Source: Burkholderiales bacterium
Lineage (GTDB): Bacteria > Pseudomonadota > Gammaproteobacteria > Burkholderiales > Burkholderiaceae_C
Assembly: GCA_017307855.1 (NCBI GenBank)
Contig: JAFKGD010000012.1
Coordinates: 62,001-126,000, forward strand
DNA: 64,000 nt
Direction: 5' to 3'
The position numbers were made by a program, and so were the translations under genes. The notes under the pieces are model-generated. The model was not told the DNA's origin. It searched no databases and saw nothing but the letters and a program-made list of their open reading frames with translations. Of this stretch, positions 50,532-58,994 are shown piece after piece. Each line of letters starts with the position of its first letter. Positions within the stretch are counted from its first letter, which is position 1.

Positions 50532-53423
50532 TTACTTCGTGAGGATGAAGCCCTTGAGCTTGGCAAAAGCCGCATCCACCAGGGCCTTCTGCTGCTCCTG
50601 GTGCAGGTGCGAGTAGCCGACGGCGGGCGATGCCGAAGCCGCGCGGCCGGCATAGCCGAGCTTCTGGCCATCGAGCATGTTCTCGTGAATGTAGTGCTGC
50701 ACGAAGAACCAGGCGCCCTGGTTCTGCGGCTCGTCCTGGCACCAGACGATGTCGGTCGCGTTGGGGTACTTCTTGAGTTCCGTGGCAAAGGCCTTGTGCG
50801 GGAACGGATAGAGCTGTTCGACGCGCAGGATCGCCACGTCGTCCAGGCCCTTCTCCTCGCGCTTCTTGGCCAGGTCGTAGTACACCTTGCCCGAGCAGAC
50901 GATGACGCGCTTGACCTTGTCGGCCTTCTTGGCGACTTCGTCCTTGCTGTCCGGAATCACGGTCTGGAAGGCGCCCTTCGTGAACTCGGAGACCGGCGAA
51001 GTCGCATCCTTGTTCCGCAGCAGCGACTTGGGCGTCATGATGATCAGCGGCTTGCGCAGGTCGCGGATCATCTGGCGGCGCAGCAGGTGGAAGATCTGGC
51101 TGGCCGTGGTGGGCTGCACCACCTGCATGTTGGTGTCGGCCGACAGTTGCATGAAGCGCTCCAGGCGCGCCGAGCTGTGCTCGGGGCCCTGGCCTTCGTA
51201 GCCGTGCGGCAGCATCAGCGTCAGGCCGTTGACGCGACCCCACTTCACTTCGCCCGAGGCAATGAACTGGTCGATGACGACCTGCGCGCCGTTGGCGAAG
51301 TCGCCGAACTGCGCCTCCCAGATCACCAGCGTGTTGGGGTCGTTGGACGCGTAACCGTACTCGAAGCCCAGCACGGCTTCTTCGGACAGGATGGAGTCGA
51401 TGACGACGAACGGAGCCTGGTTGTCGGCCACGTTCGACAGCGGGATGTAGGTGCCCTCGTCATACTTCTCGCGCTTCTGGTCGTGAATGACGGCGTGCCG
51501 GTGCGTGAAGGTCCCGCGGCCGCAATCTTCGCCCGACAGGCGCACCGGGTAGCCGCTGGCCACCAGCGAGGCATAGGCCATGGTTTCGCCCATGCCCCAG
51601 TCGACGTTCACCTCGCCCCGGCCCATGGCCGCCCGGTCATCGTAGACCTTCTTCACCAGCTGATGCGGCGTGACGCTGGCGGGAATCGTGGTCACGCGTT
51701 CGGCCAGTCGCTTCCACTCGGCCAGCGGGATGGCGGTGTCACCGGCATCCGTCCACTTCTTGCCCAGGAACGGGCTCCAGTCGACGGCATACTTGCCCTT
51801 GAAGTTGGTCAGAACCGGATCGACCGTGTGCTTGCCCGCGTCCATGGCAGCGCGGTAGGCCTTGACCATGTCGTCGCCCAGCGTGTCGCCCAGGCCCTGC
51901 GTGGCCAGCTTGTCGGCGTACAGCTTGCGCGTGCCGGGGTGCGCGCCGATCTTCTTGTACATCAGCGGCTGGGTGAGCGCAGGCGTGTCCTGCTCGTTGT
52001 GGCCCAGCTTGCGGAAGCAGATGATGTCGACGACCACGTCCTTCTTGAATTCCATGCGGAACTCGAGCGCCAGTTGCGTGGCCAGCACGACGGATTCGGG
52101 GTCGTCGCCGTTCACATGCAGCACCGGCGCCTCGATCATCTTGACGATGTCGGTGCAGTACAGCGTCGAGCGGCTGTCGCGCGGGTCGCTGGTGGTGAAG
52201 CCGATCTGGTTGTTGATCACGATGTGCACCGTGCCGCCCGTGTGGTAGCCACGGGTTTCGGCCAGCGCCAGCGTTTCCATGATGACGCCCTGGCCGGCAA
52301 AGGCGGCGTCGCCGTGCACCAGCACGGGCAGCACCTGCTTGCCCTCCGGGTCGCCACGGCGGTCCATGCGCGCGCGCACGGAGCCTTCGACCACGGGGTT
52401 GACGATTTCCAGGTGCGAGGGGTTGAAGGCCAGCGACAGATGAACCGGACCGCCAGGGGTGCTGACGTCGGAGCTGAAACCCTGGTGGTACTTCACGTCG
52501 CCGCTGGGCAGGTCTTCGGGCGCCGTGTGGTCGAACTCGGCGAACAGGTCGGCGGGCATCTTGCCCAGCGAGTTCACCAGCACGTTGAGGCGGCCGCGGT
52601 GGGCCATGCCGATCACGATTTCCTGCACGCCCTTCTCGCCCGCGCGGTTGATCAGTTCGTCCATCGCCACGATGAAGCTCTCCCCGCCTTCGAGGGAGAA
52701 GCGCTTCTGGCCGACGTACTTGGTGTGCAGGAAGCGCTCGAGGCCCTCGGCGGCCGTCAGGCGGTCCAGCACGCGCTTCTTCTGCTCGTTCGACAGGCGC
52801 GGGTTGGTGCGCGCGCTCTCGAGCTTCTGCTGCCACCAGCGCTTCTGGTTCTGGTCGGTGGTGTACATGTACTCGGCACCGATCGTGCCGCAGTACGTTT
52901 CGCGCAGCGCATTGAGCAGTTCGCGCAGCGACATCGTCTCCTTGCCGAAGAACGTGTTGCTGGTATTGAAGACAACTTCCTGGTCGGCATCCGAGAAACC
53001 GTAGAACGACGGCTCCAGCTCCGGCAGCGCGGGGCGCTCGGTGCGCTTGAGCGGGTCCAGGTCGGCCCAGCGCTGGCCCACGTTGCGGTAGGCGGCGATC
53101 AGTTGCTGGACGGCGGTGCGCTTGCGGCCCAACTCGGAATCAGCCCCGCTGGCCACGACGACCTGGGTGCCGCCCTGCTTGGCGCGCTCGGCGAAGGCGT
53201 TGATGACGGGGAGATGGGGAACGTCGCGGGAGGCGCTGCCATCGGTGGCCGGCACGTTCTGCAGCGCGTCGAAATACTCGCGCCAGTTGTCGGGCACGCT
53301 GCCCGGGTTGGCGAGGTAGTTTTCGTACATCTCCTCGACATAGGGGGCGTTGCCGCCGAAGAGATACGAGTTGTCGGCGTACGTGGAATACACGGACGCC
53401 TGCTGCGACGTGGAGTCACTCAT
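50532..53423 (-). CDS. sucA: 2-oxoglutarate dehydrogenase E1 component
   Basis: TPP-dependent decarboxylase of the TCA cycle. The 963-residue protein has the N-terminal E2-binding helix (YLFGGNAPYVEEMYENYLAN, then WREYFDALQNV) and the E1 core with MAHRGRLNVLVNSLGK, VHLSLAFNPSHLEIVNPVVE, VHGDAAFAGQGVIMETLAL, CFRKLGHNEQDTPALTQP, and the C-terminal EAQFGDFANGAQVVIDQFI and LPHGYEGQGPEHSSARLERF. ATG 53423 with GAGG upstream. Its 5' leader carries the structured element at 53428-53482. First gene of sucA-sucB-lpdA. Confidence 0.97.
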   Translation of the reverse strand: MSDSTSQQASVYSTYADNSYLFGGNAPYVEEMYENYLANPGSVPDNWREYFDALQNVPATDGSASRDVPHLPVINAFAERAKQGGTQVVVASGADSELGRKRTAVQQLIAAYRNVGQRWADLDPLKRTERPALPELEPSFYGFSDADQEVVFNTSNTFFGKETMSLRELLNALRETYCGTIGAEYMYTTDQNQKRWWQQKLESARTNPRLSNEQKKRVLDRLTAAEGLERFLHTKYVGQKRFSLEGGESFIVAMDELINRAGEKGVQEIVIGMAHRGRLNVLVNSLGKMPADLFAEFDHTAPEDLPSGDVKYHQGFSSDVSTPGGPVHLSLAFNPSHLEIVNPVVEGSVRARMDRRGDPEGKQVLPVLVHGDAAFAGQGVIMETLALAETRGYHTGGTVHIVINNQIGFTTSDPRDSRSTLYCTDIVKMIEAPVLHVNGDDPESVVLATQLALEFRMEFKKDVVVDIICFRKLGHNEQDTPALTQPLMYKKIGAHPGTRKLYADKLATQGLGDTLGDDMVKAYRAAMDAGKHTVDPVLTNFKGKYAVDWSPFLGKKWTDAGDTAIPLAEWKRLAERVTTIPASVTPHQLVKKVYDDRAAMGRGEVNVDWGMGETMAYASLVASGYPVRLSGEDCGRGTFTHRHAVIHDQKREKYDEGTYIPLSNVADNQAPFVVIDSILSEEAVLGFEYGYASNDPNTLVIWEAQFGDFANGAQVVIDQFIASGEVKWGRVNGLTLMLPHGYEGQGPEHSSARLERFMQLSADTNMQVVQPTTASQIFHLLRRQMIRDLRKPLIIMTPKSLLRNKDATSPVSEFTKGAFQTVIPDSKDEVAKKADKVKRVIVCSGKVYYDLAKKREEKGLDDVAILRVEQLYPFPHKAFATELKKYPNATDIVWCQDEPQNQGAWFFVQHYIHENMLDGQKLGYAGRAASASPAVGYSHLHQEQQKALVDAAFAKLKGFILTK

Positions 53424-53427
53424 GGGA

Positions 53428-53482
53428 TCGCGACCTCTGCTTCCCTCGGGGAAGCTTTAGCTGGTGAAAAAACCTTCCGCGA
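53428..53482 (-). ncRNA. structured leader in sucA 5' UTR, sucA RNA motif candidate
   Basis: On the minus strand the leader just before the sucA ATG can form a hairpin GCTTCCC-CGA-GGGAAGC (53455-53439). An outer stem pairs TCGCG (53482-53478) with CGCGA (53432-53428). Between the two lies the probable Shine-Dalgarno GAGG (53437-53434), so folding could limit ribosome access. A conserved structure overlapping the Shine-Dalgarno upstream of sucA is known from Burkholderiales as the sucA RNA motif and is suspected to be a cis-regulator; this region fits by position and layout. I could not align it to the published consensus. Further pairing elements probably lie up to about 53560. Confidence 0.6.
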
Positions 53483-53721
53483 CACGGCTTGACCGGATGG
53501 CGGATGCACTAGGTAACAGTGGCTGGAAGGGCTCTGATTACGCGCAGGATTGTGCCACCGAACCCCGCCTGCGTGCCCAAAGCGCGGGCATCCAGACGTG
53601 AAACTCCTCACCAGGACGGCTTTATGACGTTCTTTTTTGGCAACATTTACATACAAAGCCGGTTTGTGTGAGTTAAATTGCCGAAGTTGACAGTTATTAA
53701 CAATTGAACGGTATCACGGCC
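53483..53721. other. intergenic region upstream of sucA and the Slam-like gene
   Basis: The 239 bp between the two divergent units must hold both promoters. A TTGACA at 53687-53692 is the best -35 candidate for the plus strand, but the matching -10 is poor (TATCAC at 19 bp) and would put the start at the ATG. There is no clear promoter on the minus strand and no other structure was identified. Confidence 0.4.
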
Positions 53722-55059
53722 ATGGCAACACCCCGCTTTCGCGCCTCCACCCTCGCCGCCCTGCTGCTCGCCGCGGCGGCATTGCCCCAGGCTGCCATGG
53801 CTCAGGCCGACGCCACAGTCCGCGACGCGCTGACGATGACCAATACCGGCCAGAGCGCGCAAGCCTTCGCGCTGCTGGATCCGCTCGAGGCCACGCGCGC
53901 GGGCGACCCGGAGTTCGACCTCGTGTTCGGCATCGCCGCCCTGGAGTCGGGCCAGTACAGCCGCTCCATCATGGCGCTGGAGCGCGTGCTGGTGGTGCAG
54001 CCCGACAATGCCCGGGCCCGCGCCGAACTGGGCCGTGCACTGTTCGCGGTCGGTGACACCCGTGCGGCCCGCGCGCTGCTGCAGGAGACCCGCGACCAGG
54101 GCGTGCCGATCGCGGTGGCAACGACCATCGACGAGTTCCTCACGGCCATCGACCGCGTCGAAGCCCAGGGCAAGTCGTCCTGGAAAGCCTACGCCGAACT
54201 CGGTATCGGTCATGATTCCAACGCCAACAGCGGCCCCGCCGGCAGCAACGTGGCAGTCCCGGCCTTTGGCGGCCTGGTGTTCACGCTCAATCCGGGCGGC
54301 GTCAAGCAGAAAGCGGAATTCTTCACGGCCGGCGCGGGCGCTTCGGGCCGTTACGTCATCGATCCGCGCTGGTCGCTGATCGGCAACGCCAGTGTGCTGT
54401 CCCGCTCGTACAGCGGCTCCGCCGACCAGTTCGACAACCTCCAGCTCGACATCAGCGGCGGTGCCAGCTACCGCCATGAGCGCAACGAATACAGCCTGGT
54501 GGGTCAGGTGGGCAATTACTGGGTCGATGGTGACCGTGCCCGCGAGCAGATCGGCGTGGTGGGCGAATGGATCTATCGCTTCGACTCGTTCCGCCAGGTC
54601 AGCACGTACCTGCAGTACTCGCAACTGTCGTATCCGGGGCAATCGATCCGCGACGCGGACCGCACGGTGATTGGTTCGTCGTACTCGCACATCTTCCGCA
54701 ACGGCAGCCTCGTCTACGCGGGCGGCTACTTCGGCGAGGAATCCGAGAAGGCTGCGGGTGTGCCGCAATTCGGGCACAAGCTGTGGGGGCTGCGTGTGGG
54801 TGGACAGCAACCCATCCGCGACAACCTGGCCGCCTTCGCGACGCTGGGCTATGAAGACCGCCGCTACGGCGGCACTGATCCGCTGTTCCTGGTTCGTCGC
54901 AAGGACGAGCAGGTCAACTTCAACATCGGGCTGAACTGGGTGCCTGCGCCGCTGTGGCGTGTCACGCCGCAAGTCGCGCTCACGCGCACCAGCTCGAACA
55001 TCGCCATCTCGGACTACGACCGGAACGTGTTCTCGGTCGTCGTGCGCCGGGACTTCTGA
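53722..55059 (+). CDS. Slam-like outer-membrane protein (TPR plus DUF560-type beta-barrel), putative type XI secretion translocon
   Basis: Outer-membrane protein with the layout of surface lipoprotein assembly modifiers (Slam), which carry proteins with TbpB-like barrels across the outer membrane. From ATG 53722 it has 445 residues. The signal peptide is at about 1-27 (cleavage after AQAAMA), then a helical TPR region at about 38-145 (ALLDPLEATRAGDPEFDLVF; RARAELGRALFAVGDTRAAR). A beta-rich C-terminal part at 152-445 begins SWKAYAELGIGHDSNANSG and ends in Phe (SVVVRRDF), as expected for a barrel. A TTG six codons upstream is a possible but weaker start. It lies 39 bp before the FecR-domain gene, the likely cargo. 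The barrel call rests on motif and layout only. Confidence 0.8.
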   Translation: MATPRFRASTLAALLLAAAALPQAAMAQADATVRDALTMTNTGQSAQAFALLDPLEATRAGDPEFDLVFGIAALESGQYSRSIMALERVLVVQPDNARARAELGRALFAVGDTRAARALLQETRDQGVPIAVATTIDEFLTAIDRVEAQGKSSWKAYAELGIGHDSNANSGPAGSNVAVPAFGGLVFTLNPGGVKQKAEFFTAGAGASGRYVIDPRWSLIGNASVLSRSYSGSADQFDNLQLDISGGASYRHERNEYSLVGQVGNYWVDGDRAREQIGVVGEWIYRFDSFRQVSTYLQYSQLSYPGQSIRDADRTVIGSSYSHIFRNGSLVYAGGYFGEESEKAAGVPQFGHKLWGLRVGGQQPIRDNLAAFATLGYEDRRYGGTDPLFLVRRKDEQVNFNIGLNWVPAPLWRVTPQVALTRTSSNIAISDYDRNVFSVVVRRDF

Positions 55060-55098
55060 TCAAGACATACAAGACTACTCAGGCCGAGGACACCCATC

Positions 55099-57963
55099 AT
55101 GAAGCGCAACACCCGACTTCAGCACACCGCCCTGGTTCTGGCGCTCGCTGCCGCTTACCCCATCGTCAGCCATGGCGCCGCCGGCACTGCGCAGTTCGCC
55201 GCGGGCGATGTGACCTACAAGCGCGGCAATGCGGCGCCTGCGGCCCTGACCAAAGGCACCACGCTCGAGAGCGGCGATGCCATCACCACCGGTGCCCGCG
55301 GAATCGCCCAGGTGAAGTTCTCCGACGGCGGCTACGTCGCGATCCAGCCCAACTCGCAGTTCGACATCACGCGCTACGCCGACAGCGGCAATGCCCAGCA
55401 GGACAGCTTCCTGGTCAACCTGGCCCGCGGCGGGATGCGCGCCATCACCGGTCTCATCGGCAAGCGCAACACGGCCAACTACAAGGTCACGACCAACACG
55501 GCGACCGTGGGTATCCGCGGTTCGTCGTTCACGCTGGCCTACGGTCCCAACGGTGAAGTCATCGTGACGACGGAGCAGGACGGTATCGAGGTCTGCACCA
55601 CGGCCGGCTGCACCGGGCTGACCGCCGGGGAATCGGCCATCGTGACGAGTCCCAACAGCGAACCCAGCCGTACCAACGCCACCACCACGATGCCGCTGGT
55701 GCCCTACCGCCAGGATCCGCAGGTGGCGGGCAATCAGGCGAATCCGGATGGGACGGCGGCCATCATCGCGGCTCGGCTGACCGGCTCGTACGACATGGCA
55801 TTTGCCTGGAGTGGCAACTACGGCGAGGGTGGCATCACGAGTGGCCTGGAGCGCTCGGGCCAGCTGCATTTCGGCGCCAATGGCGCGCCCAGCAAGTACG
55901 TCGAGACCTATGGCGAAGGCTCCTACTCCACCGACTACGGCTTCTTCGCCAACGACGATGCCGTCACGGTCTTCACCACCCGGGGCTCGCTGGCCAACAG
56001 CGACCTGATGGTGCTGGGCATGTGGAGCGGGGCAGAGGACGGATACCGCACGACGTATGAAGGCGGCTCGTACTCTTCCGTATTCGACACTTATTCACCG
56101 CTGGCGTTCGTCGCGGGTCAGGTCACGCCTGAAGCGAACATCTCATCGCTGAACATGGTGGCGACCTACAGCCTGAGCGCAGCCACTCCGGTCATCACTG
56201 GAGCTGGCACTGCCGGCACCCTCAATTCCGCCAACCTGTCGGTGGATTTCTTCAGCGGCACCAACAGGGGCCAGCTGGACATGAACCTCACCATGCCCAC
56301 CGGGCCGGGCACTTCGACGAACGTGTCGATGTACGGAACCGTGAGCGGCGAGGGTAGCTACTTCAGCGGCGAGGTCGGCACGTCGTATGGCGGGCCTTCA
56401 CTGCTGGCGCTGAGTGTGTCTGGCGGTGCCAATGTCCGCGGTTTCTTCGGTGGCCAGAATGCCCAGTGGGCCGGGCTGAGCTACAACGGCGGCCTCAGCT
56501 TCTACGACGGCGAAGGCAGCTACTACTATGACTTCGGCGGTGCGGCGATCCTGGGACGTGACTCGGCGACGCCGCTGACCGGCCCCCTCGGCGTCATCGG
56601 TATCGGCAGCGACGGCGGCTACACGGACTGGATCGGCAATGACTGGACCTTCGTGTCGAGCACGGGTGGCGCCATCAACTACATGGCGAGCTACAACGAA
56701 ACAGGCCGCGCCGTCGGCCCGGCCGTGGAAGTTGGGTCGCTGACCGCGGGAGGCCAGAAGGTCTCGCTGACACATTGGGCCGACAGCTTGTGGCAATCGG
56801 GCGAAGGCTCGTACTCCTACTCGCTGCAGGATGTCGTCTTCGTCGCCGGCGTTCCGACCAGCAACAGCACGATCAGTTCGATGAACGGCATGAGCGCCAC
56901 TTACTCGCTGACAGGTGGCGTGAAGTCATCGGCCTTTGCATCGCAAGGCGGCGGCCCGCTGGGCACCCTGGATTCCGCCACGCTGAGCGTCATGTTCAAC
57001 GGCAGTTCCAACACGGGCGTGCTCGACATGGCGTTCTCGCTCACGGGCAGCTACGGCGGCGCGTCTTCGACGAGCATTTCGGTCTCGGGCGGTGGCAATT
57101 ACTTCTACGGCACTGGCGCCCTGTCCGGCTCGGGCGGTGGCACGCTGGGCGCCGACGGCGTCTTCTACGGCCCGTCGGCGGAATTCGTCGGCCTGATCTA
57201 CGAAAGCTGGGGCCGCGGCAATGGGGAAAACTTCCACGGCGGAGCCATCCTCACGCAGACAGCGATGCCGGTCGTTCCCGAAGCCGGCAGCTACAGCAAC
57301 CTGTCGTCGTTCATGGCGTTCACCAACTACCAGCCCGGCGTCAGCGACGCCGCCACGACCGGCACGCATGTGTTCAACAACTCGCATCTGTCGACCATTG
57401 CGGATGGCGAAGGAACGAGCATCGCGGCCAATACCCTGAACGGTGAATTCGGCCACACGGGCTCGGGTGCTGCCGGCGACTTCATCGGCTGGGGCAAATG
57501 GGAGTCTGCCGACGTCCGCTACAACGGCTCGTCGGCCTCTGGCGTCTCCAACGTGCATTACATCGTCGGCCAGGCCACGCCTGGCAGCTACTTCACCGCC
57601 CCCGAGCGCAATGGTGTCACGGCAACCTACACCGCCGTCGGCGGCACGACGCCGACGGCGAGCAACGGCGGCACAGGCTCGCTGCAGACGCAACTCTCCG
57701 AACTCACGGTGGCCTTCTCCGCGACGCCCACGGTGTCGGCCACGGTGAACACGCTGTTTGGCAGCTCCACCTATGTCAACAACACCATCAACGACATGCC
57801 CATCACCGGCGGCTCGTTCGGTGGCGCCAACGCGGCCGGTACCATGAACGGTTTGTTTGCGGGACCCAACGCCGAGCGTGCGGGCCTCGTCTACACCATC
57901 AACGGCGGTTCGTACGGCACGGTGACCGGGGCTGTGGGCTTCAACCGCAACGGCGCGCAATAA
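55099..57963 (+). CDS. exported FecR-domain protein with three C-terminal TbpB-like repeats
   Basis: Large exported protein of 954 residues, probably on the cell surface. The signal peptide is at about 1-28 (ALVLALAAAYPIVSHGAAG) with no lipobox Cys. Residues 33-185 form a FecR-type domain (GDVTYKRGNAAPAALTKGTT, GDAITTGARGIAQVKFSDGG, TNTATVGIRGSSFTLAYG) with a Cys pair at 166 and 171. From about 305 there are three diverged repeats, each beginning near a Trp (WSGAEDG, WADSLW, WESADV) and closing with RGFFGGQNAQWAGLSY (447-462), GVFYGPSAEFVGLIY (687-701) or GLFAGPNAERAGLVY (918-932). This closing motif resembles the end of TbpB-type beta-barrels. The region is Gly/Ser/Tyr-rich. It directly follows the Slam-like gene and is probably its cargo. 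Binding target unknown. Confidence 0.82.
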   Translation: MKRNTRLQHTALVLALAAAYPIVSHGAAGTAQFAAGDVTYKRGNAAPAALTKGTTLESGDAITTGARGIAQVKFSDGGYVAIQPNSQFDITRYADSGNAQQDSFLVNLARGGMRAITGLIGKRNTANYKVTTNTATVGIRGSSFTLAYGPNGEVIVTTEQDGIEVCTTAGCTGLTAGESAIVTSPNSEPSRTNATTTMPLVPYRQDPQVAGNQANPDGTAAIIAARLTGSYDMAFAWSGNYGEGGITSGLERSGQLHFGANGAPSKYVETYGEGSYSTDYGFFANDDAVTVFTTRGSLANSDLMVLGMWSGAEDGYRTTYEGGSYSSVFDTYSPLAFVAGQVTPEANISSLNMVATYSLSAATPVITGAGTAGTLNSANLSVDFFSGTNRGQLDMNLTMPTGPGTSTNVSMYGTVSGEGSYFSGEVGTSYGGPSLLALSVSGGANVRGFFGGQNAQWAGLSYNGGLSFYDGEGSYYYDFGGAAILGRDSATPLTGPLGVIGIGSDGGYTDWIGNDWTFVSSTGGAINYMASYNETGRAVGPAVEVGSLTAGGQKVSLTHWADSLWQSGEGSYSYSLQDVVFVAGVPTSNSTISSMNGMSATYSLTGGVKSSAFASQGGGPLGTLDSATLSVMFNGSSNTGVLDMAFSLTGSYGGASSTSISVSGGGNYFYGTGALSGSGGGTLGADGVFYGPSAEFVGLIYESWGRGNGENFHGGAILTQTAMPVVPEAGSYSNLSSFMAFTNYQPGVSDAATTGTHVFNNSHLSTIADGEGTSIAANTLNGEFGHTGSGAAGDFIGWGKWESADVRYNGSSASGVSNVHYIVGQATPGSYFTAPERNGVTATYTAVGGTTPTASNGGTGSLQTQLSELTVAFSATPTVSATVNTLFGSSTYVNNTINDMPITGGSFGGANAAGTMNGLFAGPNAERAGLVYTINGGSYGTVTGAVGFNRNGAQ
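56014..57960 (+). repeat. three diverged in-gene repeats (TbpB-like barrel units)
   Basis: Repeats cover about 56014-56559 (residues 306-487), 56773-57258 (559-720) and 57493-57960 (799-954). Shared landmarks in order are an early Trp; a VAGQ/VAGV/VGQAT segment; ATYSL or ATYTA; a GTL-SANLSV, GTLDSATLSV or GSLQTQLSELTV strand; a long variable part; and the closing GxFxGxxAxxxGLxY motif, followed 14-20 residues later by a hydrophobic AAILGR, GAILTQ or AVGFNR. Conservation is only at the protein level. The third copy is the shortest and most diverged. Confidence 0.72.
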
Positions 57964-57966
57964 CCG

Positions 57967-58953
57967 TCAGGCGTCTTGCTGATAGAACTGCAATTGCCGT
58001 TCTATCGCTTCGTCGCCGTGGATGCGAATCGCGCTGGCGCGCCCCGCCCGCGCGATTTTTTCATGCAGGCCGGCGTCCTTGCGCAACGCCTCGATGGCAT
58101 CGAATGCCTCCTCGGTGCTTGCGATGAGGAAACCGTCGCCGCCGTGCGCAATCTGCTCCGCATAGCCCCCCCTGCGGCTGGCGACCACGGGCACGCCTGC
58201 TGCCATGGCTTCGAGCACGACACGGCCGTAGGGCTCTTCAAAGCTGCCGGTGCGATAGAAAAACACGTCGAGTTCTTGCAGGAACCGGTGCGCGGGCATG
58301 GCCCCCGCCACGAGTATCTCCACACCCGGCACGCCCTCCAGCCAGGGCGACAGGCATGTGGCGCCCATCAACCGGATCCGCACTCCCTGCGCCGCCAGCA
58401 TGCGGTAGAGCCCGATGTCCTCGGGATGGTGCTTGTCCAGCACATCACGGCTCAGTCGGCCCACGGTCAGCGGCTTGCGCCGGGCCGGGGGGGCGACGGC
58501 GAGGAACGGCGCGAGGCGGATCAGGCTCGGCTCCACCGTACCCGCCATGCCCACAGCCCGCTGCATCACGCGCGAGACGAAGCGGACTTGCGGGACAAGG
58601 CCTGTCATGTGCTGCAGATACACCACGAGCCGCGCGAGGCGCTCATGCTGCGGCAAGTTGTACCGTACGGCGAGCCGGTCGAGATGCGCCTGCCGCAGCC
58701 AGTCACCCGTGCCCACATGCACTCCGCCCAGCAGCAACATGCCGCCCCGGGGAAACTCACCGGCTTCGGGCCTCACCTGACGCACGCCCATCGCTGCGTA
58801 GTCAGGGTGAGGTGGGGTATCCGACCACAGCACGCATTCACGCCGACCGGCCAGGGCTTGCGCCAGATCCGGCAATTCGCGCTCGGCGCCGGTGTGGATG
58901 TCGGCGAAGTGGCCAAGGAGGTGAAGCGGTGTCGCGGGCGCGTGGGCAGACAT
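57967..58953 (-). CDS. glycosyltransferase, GT4/GT-B fold
   Basis: A cytoplasmic glycosyltransferase of 328 residues from ATG 58953 (MSAHAPATPLHLLGHF). The C-terminal nucleotide-sugar domain has the family hallmark SFEEPYGRVVLEAMAAGVPV (with the E-x7-E pair) and VASRRGGYAEQIAHGGDGFL. The middle holds VGRLSRDVLDKHHPEDIGLY and the N-terminal acceptor domain HTGAERELPDLAQALAGRRE. It ends four bases after the FecR-domain gene on the opposite strand and is divergent from the GT41-like gene (41 bp between starts). Donor and acceptor are not known. The context suggests modification of surface material. Confidence 0.85.
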   Translation of the reverse strand: MSAHAPATPLHLLGHFADIHTGAERELPDLAQALAGRRECVLWSDTPPHPDYAAMGVRQVRPEAGEFPRGGMLLLGGVHVGTGDWLRQAHLDRLAVRYNLPQHERLARLVVYLQHMTGLVPQVRFVSRVMQRAVGMAGTVEPSLIRLAPFLAVAPPARRKPLTVGRLSRDVLDKHHPEDIGLYRMLAAQGVRIRLMGATCLSPWLEGVPGVEILVAGAMPAHRFLQELDVFFYRTGSFEEPYGRVVLEAMAAGVPVVASRRGGYAEQIAHGGDGFLIASTEEAFDAIEALRKDAGLHEKIARAGRASAIRIHGDEAIERQLQFYQQDA

Positions 58954-58994
58954 GCGGGCGATTATGCTGGCGGCCTGCACTGCTCCGCCTCCTC

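Noticed and set aside
49173..53492. A plus-strand open frame of 1439 codons opposite sucA, sucB and the end of lpdA
   Set aside because: It is the codon-position shadow of three well-recognised minus-strand genes in high-GC DNA; the translation is His/Gln/Arg/Gly-rich without domains and is crossed by the sucA-sucB gap.
53540..53560. Possible sigma-54 promoter (TGGCAC then TGC) upstream of sucA
   Set aside because: The spacing between the GG and GC elements is nine bases instead of ten and the downstream element is not TTGC; TGGCAC alone is common by chance.
55099..55185. Lipobox in the FecR-domain protein, expected for a Slam cargo
   Set aside because: No Cys occurs in the first 160 residues; the signal peptide looks like type I, so the cargo was not called a lipoprotein.
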